NCBI GenBank assembly: GCA_963625535.1 | Contig: CAVFUK010000067.1 | Location: forward strand, 1 to 46,562 | Length of the DNA: 46,562 nucleotides | Source of the DNA: Phocaeicola_A sp963625535 | GTDB lineage: Bacteria > Bacteroidota > Bacteroidia > Bacteroidales > Bacteroidaceae | Direction: 5' to 3' | Program-made: the position numbers and the translations under genes | The notes under the pieces: model-generated | The model's database searches: none | Seen by the model: only the letters and a program-made list of their open reading frames with translations | What the model was told of the DNA's origin: nothing | In this document: positions 18,949-26,900 of the stretch, piece by piece | How positions within the stretch are numbered: position 1 is the first letter of the stretch | Layout of the letters: the number at the start of each line of letters is the position of its first letter

Positions 18949-19504
18949 GCTCTTTCTTTATCAGGTAGGGTGGGGTGGTGGCCGTCTGCAGGGCACTGGT
19001 CCCCCGGGACACATATTCCTCGATGTGCGACTGGCGGCTCTTCTCGGTCAGTTCCGACGAGCGCGTCAGTGCGTCGTATTTTATATCCGTCAGCTCTTTG
19101 CGCAGACGGTCTATCTCTATCATCTCCTGCTGGTACGAGTAGCGGTTGCTGATGTACAGAATGGCCAGGAATACCAACAGTACGAGCAGCTTTACCTGGC
19201 GGCGGAAGAAGTTGCTTGTCAGAAACTCGCCTCCGATAATCTTGTTGAAGGTGGTATCCCTGCCCGGGCTCTTCTTGTCTTTCCCTTTGGCGTCGTCTCC
19301 ATTGGTGGGGCCGTTCCCGTTGGTGCCGTTGTCGGCCGACTTGCCTTTGCTTCCCGGTTTACGGGCGGGTAGTTCGGGGTCGTCACCGTTCGCAGGCTCG
19401 TCGTCGGTCGACGCCGAGCTGTCCGGCTCCGCGGGTCCCTGCAACAAGTCTTCGTTCTCCCACTTGTTGAGCTGTTCCCATATTTCTCTTTCTGTCTCGT
19501 CCAT
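18935..19504 (-). CDS. ftsL: FtsL-like divisome protein with long disordered N-terminal extension
   Basis: Small bitopic divisome protein expected to pair with FtsQ and FtsB. 189 residues: an acidic start (MDETEREIWEQLNKWENEDL), a low-complexity stretch rich in Gly, Asn, Asp, Pro and Lys (about 22-84), a membrane segment (about 104-120, VKLLVLLVFLAILYISN), then a periplasmic coiled coil (about 121-160, MIEIDRLRKELTDIKYDAL). FtsL homologues in this position are usually about 110 residues, so roughly 90 residues are extra cytoplasmic sequence. The call rests on topology and position between rsmH (10 bp) and ftsI (14-bp overlap). Confidence 0.88.
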   Translation of the reverse strand: MDETEREIWEQLNKWENEDLLQGPAEPDSSASTDDEPANGDDPELPARKPGSKGKSADNGTNGNGPTNGDDAKGKDKKSPGRDTTFNKIIGGEFLTSNFFRRQVKLLVLLVFLAILYISNRYSYQQEMIEIDRLRKELTDIKYDALTRSSELTEKSRQSHIEEYVSRGTSALQTATTPPYLIKKEHDKR

Positions 19505-19514
19505 ATCCCGTAGT

Positions 19515-20423
19515 CTATTTCTTTTCTGCTATGCGTAACTTGGCACTGCGCGACCGTGGGTTGCGTGCTATCTCCTCCTCGCTGGGCACCGTCACCTTGT
19601 TGTTGACCTGTGCCAGGGGCGCATGCACGTTACCGAAGAAGTCGCTCTCCGCCTTGCCCTCGGCGTTGCCGGTCTTCATGAAGTTCTTCACGATGCGGTC
19701 CTCCAGCGAGTGGTAGGTGATGACCACCAGTCGACCACCCGGTCTGAGCACCTTCACGGCCGCTGCCAGCATCTCTTTCAGCGCCTCCATCTCCTGGTTC
19801 ACCTCTATGCGCAATGCCTGGAACACCTTGGCGTACTCCTTCTTCTCACGCTCGGCACCGAACAGGGGTTTGATGATCGCCAGAAACTCTTCCGTTGTCT
19901 CTATCGGCTTCTGGGCCCTTGCCTTCACGATGGCCGAGGCCAACTTGCGGCCGTTCTTCAGCTCGCCGTAGAGGTAAAACAGTGTGGCTAGTGCCTCTTC
20001 GTCGTAGTTGTTCACCACATCGGCCGCCGTCACGCTGGCCCGCTTGTTCATGCGCATGTCCAGCTTGCCGTCGAAGCGGAACGAGAATCCTCGCTCCGTG
20101 TCGTCGAAGTGGTGCGACGATACGCCCAGGTCCGCCAGTATGGCGTCCACCTGCTCCACTCCATAGTAGCGCATGAAGTTGCGCAGGTAGCGGAAGTTAC
20201 TCCGTACGAAGGTGAACCGCGGGTCGTCCACGATGTTGCGTTCCGCGTCCTCGTCCTGGTCGAAGCTATAGAGGTGGCCTCCTTCGCCCAGCTCTTTCAG
20301 GATGCGTTTCGAGTGTCCGCCTCCGCCAAAGGTGACGTCCACGTAGGTCCCGTCGGGCCGGATGTTCATCCCTTGGATGCTCTCTTCCAGCAATACCGGT
20401 ATGTGATAAACAGTCTCTTCCAT
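19515..20423 (-). CDS. rsmH: 16S rRNA (cytosine(1402)-N4)-methyltransferase RsmH
   Basis: SAM-dependent methyltransferase modifying C1402 of 16S rRNA in the ribosomal P site; also called MraW. 302 residues. Motifs: YVDVTFGGGGHSKRIL (27-42) for SAM binding, SFDQDEDA, ILADLGVSSHHFDD (95-108), ERGFSFRFDGKLDMRM (110-125), FQALRIEVNQEM and the late VITYHSLEDRIVKNF. Lies 5 bp after mraZ and 10 bp before ftsL. Confidence 0.98.
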   Translation of the reverse strand: MEETVYHIPVLLEESIQGMNIRPDGTYVDVTFGGGGHSKRILKELGEGGHLYSFDQDEDAERNIVDDPRFTFVRSNFRYLRNFMRYYGVEQVDAILADLGVSSHHFDDTERGFSFRFDGKLDMRMNKRASVTAADVVNNYDEEALATLFYLYGELKNGRKLASAIVKARAQKPIETTEEFLAIIKPLFGAEREKKEYAKVFQALRIEVNQEMEALKEMLAAAVKVLRPGGRLVVITYHSLEDRIVKNFMKTGNAEGKAESDFFGNVHAPLAQVNNKVTVPSEEEIARNPRSRSAKLRIAEKK

Positions 20424-20428
20424 TTCAC

Positions 20429-20893
20429 TTAGTCTTTATCCTCGGCAGGCACTTGGCCCATGATGGCTTCCAGCTCGCTGCTGAACTGGGCGGCATCCAT
20501 GAAGGGCTGTTCCGTATCCTCCTGGGTCCACACCTCGATGGTGTTGTCCATGCCGATGAATCGGAGCCCTTGGCGCAAGCCGATGGCTTTCTGAAAACGT
20601 TTGGGTATGAGCAACCGTCCGTTGTTGTCCAGCGTGATGATCTCCACGTCGGAAACGAACTGGCGGAACAGCATCTGGTGCGACGCGTTCCAGTGGTTGA
20701 GCCGGCCGCGCAGCTCGTCCAGTTGACGGTTCCACACATGCTCGGGGTAGAGCACGAGGCAGTTTTGGAACACATCCTTGCGCATGATGAGCCTTTCCTC
20801 CTCCTTCGCCTGCAGTTCCTTTCGGAATGTGGCGGGGAAGAAAGCCCTTCCTTTCGCGTCCATCTTTGCCTCTATGTTCCCTAAAAATCGCAT
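20429..20893 (-). CDS. mraZ: Transcriptional regulator MraZ
   Basis: DNA-binding protein that represses the dcw operon in several bacteria. 154 residues with two SpoVT/AbrB-like halves, each with the conserved DxxGR core: MDAKGRAFFPATFR (11-24) and LDNNGRLLIPKRFQ in the second half. The start at 20893 gives the family N-terminus MRFLGNIEAKMDAKGR; an in-frame ATG 60 bp upstream (20953) falls inside the operator boxes and the candidate promoter and was rejected. First gene of the operon; the triplicated boxes at 20934-20963 suggest autoregulation. Confidence 0.96.
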   Translation of the reverse strand: MRFLGNIEAKMDAKGRAFFPATFRKELQAKEEERLIMRKDVFQNCLVLYPEHVWNRQLDELRGRLNHWNASHQMLFRQFVSDVEIITLDNNGRLLIPKRFQKAIGLRQGLRFIGMDNTIEVWTQEDTEQPFMDAAQFSSELEAIMGQVPAEDKD

Positions 20894-20920
20894 GTTTTTG
20901 TTTACTCCATATTCAAGCCC

Positions 20921-20928
20921 CAAAATTA
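20921..20928 (-). promoter_or_regulatory. Candidate -7 element of the dcw operon promoter
   Basis: On the minus strand TAATTTTG matches TAnnTTTG. No TTTG occurs at the proper upstream distance, where the operator-like boxes lie instead. Transcription would start near 20914, leaving about 20 nt before the mraZ ATG. Confidence 0.45.
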
Positions 20929-20933
20929 CACAT

Positions 20934-20963
20934 TTCTCCCCACAATTCTCCACTATTTTCTCC
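20934..20963 (-). promoter_or_regulatory. Three GGAGAA boxes with 12-bp period (likely MraZ operator)
   Basis: The hexamer GGAGAA appears three times on the minus strand, at 20958-20963, 20946-20951 and 20934-20939, exactly 12 bp apart, each preceded by G or T and following AG, TG or GG. They sit 41-70 bp upstream of the mraZ start. MraZ is known to bind short G-rich tandem repeats before its own gene, in E. coli with a 10-bp period, so the 12-bp period is a departure. The regulator assignment is inference. Confidence 0.6.
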
Positions 20964-21223
20964 CTAAAATGAAAACATTAACATTATTAATATCAGGGCG
21001 TCTTTGCAAGTGTTTGATACAGAGCGGTTTGTCATATTAGCCAAAAGGTGGGGGATTACAGACGTTGTTCGTCGTCCATTTCGTACCGATGTGGCGACTC
21101 ATCTGGCTAGAAGAGTCCGTTCTGGCTACTCCGCGCGACTCTCTTGTCTTGCGCATCAAGTTTACCATGCCAACCCGCGAAAGGCTCCTTGCGATCACTC
21201 GCGATAATCCTTCAATTGAAACG

Positions 21224-21319
21224 GACTCTCTGTTCAGAGTCTTTGAACGTGTGTTTAAAGACTCTGAACACATGTTCAAAGACATTAAACGTGTGTTCAA
21301 AGACTTTGAACAGAGATAT
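21224..21319 (+). repeat. Dispersed 96-bp intergenic element, copy A (four 21-bp near-palindromic units)
   Basis: Four consecutive 21-bp units, each an imperfect palindrome around GTTCAAAGACTTTGAAC, joined by GTGT/ACAC-like spacers. The right end is ACAGAGATAT; the left end is degenerate (GACTCTCTGT). The reverse complement of 46345-46440 matches over the same 96 bp at about 82 positions. Lies between the divergent mraZ and mgtC promoters. No transposase or start codon is associated with it. Confidence 0.85.
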
Positions 21320-21337
21320 TGACTGCCTTCGATGGTA

Positions 21338-21381
21338 AATTCGGTATACCTCGATGATGAATTCGTTATACCTCGTTCGTG
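21338..21381 (+). repeat. Two tandem 22-bp repeats
   Basis: Units 21338-21359 and 21360-21381 share AATTCG(G/T)TATACCTCG plus a variable 6-bp tail; a third unit starts (AATCGG) and stops. They lie between the 96-bp element and the mgtC promoter and contain the palindrome GTATAC in the first unit. The function is unknown. Confidence 0.6.
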
Positions 21382-21443
21382 AATCGGTGCAGTCTCTATG
21401 ACTGTGGTGATAAGTGGCAAATCAAAATATCTGCGGAAGGAAA

Positions 21444-21475
21444 TTTGCATCTTCCGATAGAACACATTATTTTTG
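21444..21475 (+). promoter_or_regulatory. Bacteroides-type promoter of the mgtC-sigma operon
   Basis: TTTG (21444-21447), 20-bp spacer, TATTTTTG (21468-21475). Transcription would start near 21482, about 20 nt before the mgtC ATG at 21502, which has GGAGG 8 bp upstream. Confidence 0.75.
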
Positions 21476-21501
21476 TCACATCAAAACTGGAGGAACAGAA
21501 G

Positions 21502-22164
21502 ATGGAGGGAGAACTGGTATTACGGTTGCTTTTGGCAGGAGTTCTGGGCGCGCTCATTGGCCTGGAACGTGAATACCGTGCCAAGGAGGCAGGCTATCGT
21601 ACTCATTTCCTAGTCTCATTGGGCAGTGCGCTCATCATGATTGTTTCACAATACGGCTTCCTCGACCTCTACAAGGCAGAGGGCGTACACTACGACTCGG
21701 CCCGCTTGGCGGCGCAGGTCGTCACGGGTATCGGCTTCATCGGCGCTGGCACCATCATCCTACAGAAGCAGGTGGTGCGCGGACTCACCACTGCTGCCGG
21801 CGTGTGGGCCACGTCGGGCATCGGCCTTGCCATTGGCGCGGGCATGTATGTCCTGGGCATCTCATCGGCCATCCTCACCTTGGTAGGCTTGGAGGTGTTG
21901 GGTGTCATCTTCAAGAGCGTGGGCATGAAGAGTCTGCTGATAGAGTTCTCCACCACCAACAAACAGGTGCTCAACGAGGTGCGCAACTGTCTCGACTCCA
22001 AGGACTTCATCGTGTCGTCCTATCAGATGGAGCAGAGCAGCCACGAGCACGTCATCACCTATCAGGTGAGCATGGTGGTGAAGGTGCGCAAGAACAGCGA
22101 CCGCGACCTGCTAGCGCAACTGCGTGCCTTCCAGGACGACATGGTGATTTATCGTATTGAGTAG
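21502..22164 (+). CDS. mgtC: MgtC/SapB-family inner-membrane protein
   Basis: 220-residue membrane protein of the MgtC/SapB family, linked in other bacteria to growth in low magnesium and to control of the F-type ATPase or of virulence. Four to five hydrophobic segments (about 5-21, 37-53, 68-88, 94-113, 116-137) with the family signatures GLEREYRAKEAGYRTH (20-35) and ARLAAQVVTGIGFIGAG (67-83), then a soluble C-terminal ACT-like part (about 145-220). The start at 21502 was chosen for GGAGG eight bases upstream, the promoter at 21444-21475, and the family N-terminus; an open frame extends further upstream. The next gene, an ECF sigma factor, begins 3 bp after the stop, so the two are surely co-transcribed. 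Confidence 0.93.
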   Translation: MEGELVLRLLLAGVLGALIGLEREYRAKEAGYRTHFLVSLGSALIMIVSQYGFLDLYKAEGVHYDSARLAAQVVTGIGFIGAGTIILQKQVVRGLTTAAGVWATSGIGLAIGAGMYVLGISSAILTLVGLEVLGVIFKSVGMKSLLIEFSTTNKQVLNEVRNCLDSKDFIVSSYQMEQSSHEHVITYQVSMVVKVRKNSDRDLLAQLRAFQDDMVIYRIE

Positions 22165-22167
22165 TTT

Positions 22168-22731
22168 ATGGCGGGTGACACAGACATTGAGATACTTCGT
22201 CGGCTGCGGTCCGGTGACGAGTCGGCGCTGAAGCAGCTGTTCGACCGCTACTATATGCCGCTCTGCATCCATTCCATGCAGCTGACCGATTCGTTGGACG
22301 TTTCCGAGGATTTGGTGCAGGATTTGTTCGTCTCCTTTTGGGAGAAGAAGATTTACCTGACCATAGAAATAAATTTACGCACCTACCTGTTCAATGCCGT
22401 GCGCAATCTCTCCATAAACTACATGCGTAAGGAGCGCCCCTATGCCCTCTGTGAGTTGGAGGAGTCCCTCCACTTAATCGATGAAGAGGCTGAGTTTACC
22501 GAACTGGAGTTGCGCGAACGCCATCGCCGCCTCCACGAAGCCTTGAAGGAACTCTCCCCGCAAGAGTACCGTGTGCTGCATGCCGTAGTGTTTGAGAATA
22601 AAAAGTACAAAGAGGCAGCTGAGGAGCTCGGCCTCTCCGTCAACACCGTGAAGACCTACCTGGCCCGTGCCTTCCGTCTGCTTCGCTCCAAAACCCTTCT
22701 CACCGTGCTGGCTCACTCGCTGACGGTGTAA
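22168..22731 (+). CDS. ECF-type RNA polymerase sigma factor (second cassette)
   Basis: 187-residue sigma factor of the Bacteroidota-expanded ECF type. Region 2 at about 20-90 (LKQLFDRYYMPLCIHSM, VSEDLVQDLFVSFWEKK, RTYLFNAVRNLSINYMRKE) and region 4 at about 125-175 (LSPQEYRVLHAVVFENKKYKEAAEELGLSVNTVKTYLARAFRLLR). Predicted to be held by the FecR protein 64 bp downstream and to activate the SusC/SusD genes. Being 3 bp after mgtC, its basal expression follows the mgtC promoter. Confidence 0.94.
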   Translation: MAGDTDIEILRRLRSGDESALKQLFDRYYMPLCIHSMQLTDSLDVSEDLVQDLFVSFWEKKIYLTIEINLRTYLFNAVRNLSINYMRKERPYALCELEESLHLIDEEAEFTELELRERHRRLHEALKELSPQEYRVLHAVVFENKKYKEAAEELGLSVNTVKTYLARAFRLLRSKTLLTVLAHSLTV

Positions 22732-22795
22732 AAACTTAAGTATTGTTGTCACCCATTTACGGATCTTTTGCGTCATAAGAGTAAAGGTCTGAAAG

Positions 22796-23926
22796 ATGGA
22801 AGACGAACGGATACTCTTATTATTGCGTAAGTATAGGACAAATGAACTGACGGCTAGCGAGTTCGCGGAGCTGAAGGCTTGGGTGGACGAGTGCGCGGAG
22901 CACCGGCTCTTCGTGGAGAACTTCATGAAGATGTATAAACTCGAGGAGCAGGAGAATGCCCTCCATCGCATCGATTCGCAGCGGGCTTGGAACAAACTGC
23001 AAGGTCGGCTCCACCCACGGCGCTCATACTGGATACGCTATGCCGCCGCCGCGGCCTGCCTGGTAGGAGCAATCTTCCTGACTACATATTATATAATAAA
23101 GGATGATGCGACGGAGCAACAACCTGCGCAGACGGCAGATTTGTTGCAGAACCACGGTCAGCGAAAGGCCACACTGAAGCTCACCAATGGCGAGACCATC
23201 GAGGTGGCCGACAGTGCCATGACCGTCGACCAGGAACTGCTTGCGGCAGCGGAGAATCTCGCCGACGCATCCTCTTCCCACGACTATGCCGAGAAACTGA
23301 ACGAGGTGAGCGTGCCCCGTGGCGGCGAATTCTCGCTGACGTTGCCCGACGGTACCAAGGTGTGGATCAACTCCGAGTCCGTACTGCGGTTCCCTACTAC
23401 CTTCTCCGACACACGTAAAGTCTCGCTGCAGGGCGAGGCCTACTTCGATGTGGCCAAGACGGGCACACCGTTCGAGGTGACCACATCCACAATGACCATC
23501 CGTGTGCTGGGCACACAGTTCAACGTCTCTGCCTACCGAGCCGAGTCGGCACTGACCACCTTGGTGCAAGGCAGCGTGGAGGTGGAGAACGCCAACGGAA
23601 AGGCTCGCCTCACTCCGGGACAACAGGCCGTCATACATTCCGACGAATCCGCGATAGAAGTACGCACCGTCAACGTGAGCATGTACACGGCTTGGGTGAC
23701 GGGCGTGTTCGACTTCAACGACACACCACTGGAGGACATCACGCAACAGCTGGCACGCTGGTACGATGTGGAGGTGGACTACGCGCAACCCGCCTTGCGG
23801 CAGATACGCTTCTCGGGCACCATCCTGCGTAAGGAGTCCCTCGGCTATGCCCTGGAGCTCATCCAGAAAGTGTCTGACGTGAAGTTTGTCGTGGACGACA
23901 GACGCGTGAAGGTGGAGATGAAATAA
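22796..23926 (+). CDS. FecR-family anti-sigma factor
   Basis: 376 residues: cytoplasmic N-terminal helices (1-78, ILLLLRKYRTNELTASEFAELKAWV), one membrane segment (about 80-100), a periplasmic linker, the FecR domain (about 171-265, beginning SVPRGGEFSLTLPDGTKVWINSES cut by a family-typical loop, then GEAYFDVAK, FEVTTSTMTIRVLGTQFNVSAY and TLVQGSVEV), and the C-terminal DUF4974-like domain (about 305-375, FDFNDTPLEDITQQLARWYDVEVDY). It transmits the state of the downstream receptor to the sigma factor encoded upstream. Confidence 0.94.
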   Translation: MEDERILLLLRKYRTNELTASEFAELKAWVDECAEHRLFVENFMKMYKLEEQENALHRIDSQRAWNKLQGRLHPRRSYWIRYAAAAACLVGAIFLTTYYIIKDDATEQQPAQTADLLQNHGQRKATLKLTNGETIEVADSAMTVDQELLAAAENLADASSSHDYAEKLNEVSVPRGGEFSLTLPDGTKVWINSESVLRFPTTFSDTRKVSLQGEAYFDVAKTGTPFEVTTSTMTIRVLGTQFNVSAYRAESALTTLVQGSVEVENANGKARLTPGQQAVIHSDESAIEVRTVNVSMYTAWVTGVFDFNDTPLEDITQQLARWYDVEVDYAQPALRQIRFSGTILRKESLGYALELIQKVSDVKFVVDDRRVKVEMK

Positions 23927-23937
23927 GAATGATTCAT

Positions 23938-23956
23938 GCTCCCCGTGACTGGGAGC
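23938..23956 (+). promoter_or_regulatory. Small hairpin between fecR and susC
   Basis: GCTCCC (23938-23943) pairs with GGGAGC (23951-23956) around a 7-nt loop, followed by TATTGTTTAATT. It could be a weak terminator or attenuator lowering read-through from sigma-fecR into the receptor genes, or an RNA end. The T-run is poor. Confidence 0.45.
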
Positions 23957-23987
23957 TATTGTTTAATTATATATACTATTAAGTGTT

Positions 23988-26900
23988 ATGAAAAGACAAC
24001 GAGAGAGACGTCTTTCTTGGGCCAGCAGCCCAACGACTAGGAGTCTGATATTCCTAGTAATGCTCTTCTTTATCTCAGCCGCTCAGGCTGTCGCCTTGAA
24101 CTTGGACGGAGGCAAGCATGTCTCCATCCAGAAGAATGGCATCAGCGTGAAGGAGGCTTTGGAACAAGTGAAAGAGCAAAGTGGTATCTATTTGTTATAC
24201 CAAGAGAACATAATAGACAAGAGCGTGCGCTTGGATCTGAATCTGAAGAACGCTTCGTTCCGTGAGGCCATGGACGTCATCTGTCCGGCTGCGGGACTGA
24301 GCTACGAGGTGTCCAACGACCACGTGCTCATCACACAGGCCAAGCAGCCCGCTGCCGCACAGCCAGCACCGAAGCCCCAGCTCACAATCACCGGTACGGT
24401 GGTCGACGAGAACGGCAACCCCTTGCCCGGAGCCAGTGTGCGGGTGAACGGAACCACCCTCGGTACGGTGGCCGATGTCAACGGTAACTTCACCCTGAAG
24501 GTGCCCGACACCGCTACCAGTCTCCAAGTGTCGTTCGTCGGCATGACGACCCAGACCGTGAAGATCGGTAAGGGCAAGACCTCGGTGAAGGTCATTCTTT
24601 CGGAGAACAAGACCCAGATGGACGAACTGATCGTCACCGGTTATCAGACCATCTCGAAGGAGCGTGCTACGGGAGCCTACTCCATCATCAAGTCCGACGA
24701 GTTGGCTACGAAGCCGACATCCAACATCTCTACCGCACTCAACGGATTGGTGCCGGGCTTGGCCGTGCAGAGCTCACCCGTGGAAGGAACCACCCGCTTC
24801 GTCATCCGTGGTAAGGGAACCCTGCAGAGCTCGCAGACCGACGTGGACCCGCTGATTGTGGTCGACGGATTCGCCATTAGCTCCTACTCATCGGAGAACG
24901 ACCCCTTCGCCACCATCAACCCCAACGATGTGGAGAGCATCACGGTGCTGAAGGATGCCGCCGCCACCTCCATCTACGGTGCGCGTGCCGCTAATGGTGT
25001 CATCGTCATCACTACCAAGAAGGGTAAAGAGGGCAACAAGCTGGAGATCTCCGCCGACGCCTACTGGTCCATCAGCAACCGCATGGACCTGGACAACCTC
25101 TTCAATATGGCCTCTGCCGAGAACCAGTTCCGCTTCGTGGAGCTGATGCATGGCTACAGCCCCATCAACCTCGGCTACAGAGACCCCTATTCGTCTTCAC
25201 TCTACCGCAGACAGTACATGTCCGAGCCATACCGCTTGCTCTACGAGCGCGATAACCGTAACAGCATCACGGCAGCCCAGTACCAGACGGAGAAGAGCCG
25301 TCTGTTGGCGTTGGCCAACCAAGGTGCATGGAAGAACGACTTGAACGACTACGTGCTGCAGAATTCCCTCCGCAACCAATACAATGTGTCGTTGCGTGGC
25401 AACACCGAGCGCATGAACTACGCCTTCTCCGCTTCGTACGACAAGGAGGACGGCTACTCCAAGGGCAACGACAACCAGCGCATCGTGCTCAACATGATGA
25501 CCAGCACCAAGCTGACAAAGGACTTGACCTTCGACCTGTCCTTGAACTCATCCTTCGCCACCCAACACGACAACGGTGTTTCACTCACTTCCATCATGGG
25601 CTACATCAGCCCGTGGACCCGCTTGGTGGACGACGATGGCAACTATGTGCACATGCCTACCTCCAACACCATCTATGAGCCCATCCTCGAGTCAGAGTAC
25701 GACGGCAAGACCCCAGCCGATTGGCACTACAATCCCGTGGAGGACCGCCAGTACACCAACGACGTGGCCAAGACCTTTAACTACCGTGTGCAGGGCGGAC
25801 TCTCCTACAAAACACACTTCGGACTCAACCTGAGCGCCAAGGGACAGTATGAGCGTCGCCACTACACCACCCGCTACGAGAGCGAGACCGGTTCGTACTA
25901 TGTGCGCAACTACTACAATACCTACTCTACCCTCAACTCCACCACCGGTATGTACGAGTCTTACTTCCCCACTGGCGGCATCTACACCGAGGGCGGACAC
26001 GACTACGAGTCATACAACCTGCGGGCACAGGCTGACTACAACCTCAACATCGACAAGCATGCCATCGTCCTGCTGGCCGGTTCGGAAGTCCTCTCGGCTA
26101 CTACCGAGGCCATTCCTACCATGACCCGCTACGGATATAACAAGACCACAAACTCTGTGCTGACACAGCCGGACTATGTGACCTATTACACCGACATCTT
26201 CGGTAACCGCTCCAAGATGCCTTACCGCGATATGGGTAGCCTCTCCACACTGGAAGACCGCTACTTCTCTGTGTACGCCAACGCCGGATATACCTACGAC
26301 GAGAAATACTCGCTCACCGCAAGCTTCCGTACGGATGCATCGAACTTCCAGTCGAAGAGCCAGCGTGACAAGTTCTCGCCGTTCTGGTCAGTCGGTGGCG
26401 GATGGTTGATGTCGAAAGAGAAGTTCATGCAAGACGTCTCTTGGGTGGACATGCTGAAGCTGCGCGCTTCCATCGGTATCGCCGGTGTGGCAGCCGGCAA
26501 GAGCGGCACGTCCAATGTGACCACTGTGCAGACCCACTCGGGCAACATCATCTACACCAATAACGAGGCCTACAACACCATCTCCGCCCGTGGTAACGAG
26601 ACGCTGACCTGGGAGAAGAGCCGCACCTTCAACCTCGGTGTCGACTTCTCGCTGTTCGGCAACAAACTCTCCGGAACGGTGGACTTCTACAACAAGTTCT
26701 CCTACGACGTGCTGTCGCAGGCAACCGTGCCGGTCATCCTGCAGGGTGTCACCTCCTCTAAGTTCAACAATGCCGAGGTGCTGAACCGAGGCATCGAGTT
26801 CTCCCTCAACTCCAACCTGCGCATCGTGGACGACTTGCGTTGGAACGGAACATTGAACTTCGCCTACAACCACAACGAGGTGAAGAAGTACAACCTCAAC

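Larger units (their letters stand above)
20964..21443. other. Divergent intergenic region between mraZ and mgtC
   Basis: 480 bp without a supportable gene. It holds the 96-bp four-unit palindromic repeat element (21224-21319) and a 22-bp tandem pair (21338-21381). The left 200 bp (21004-21220) shows no recognisable RNA gene or promoter. A short open frame at 21065-21322 runs through the repeat but looks fortuitous. Confidence 0.6.

Noticed and set aside
21224..21319. CRISPR array made of 21-bp repeats
   Set aside because: The units are contiguous near-palindromes with 4-bp joins, not repeats separated by unique spacers, and no cas gene is present.
21065..21322. Possible 85-residue protein running through the 96-bp repeat element, with RVFKDSE-like heptads
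   Set aside because: The repeat explains the heptads; copy B lacks a start codon and has a stop just before the repeat in the same frame, and no promoter is seen.
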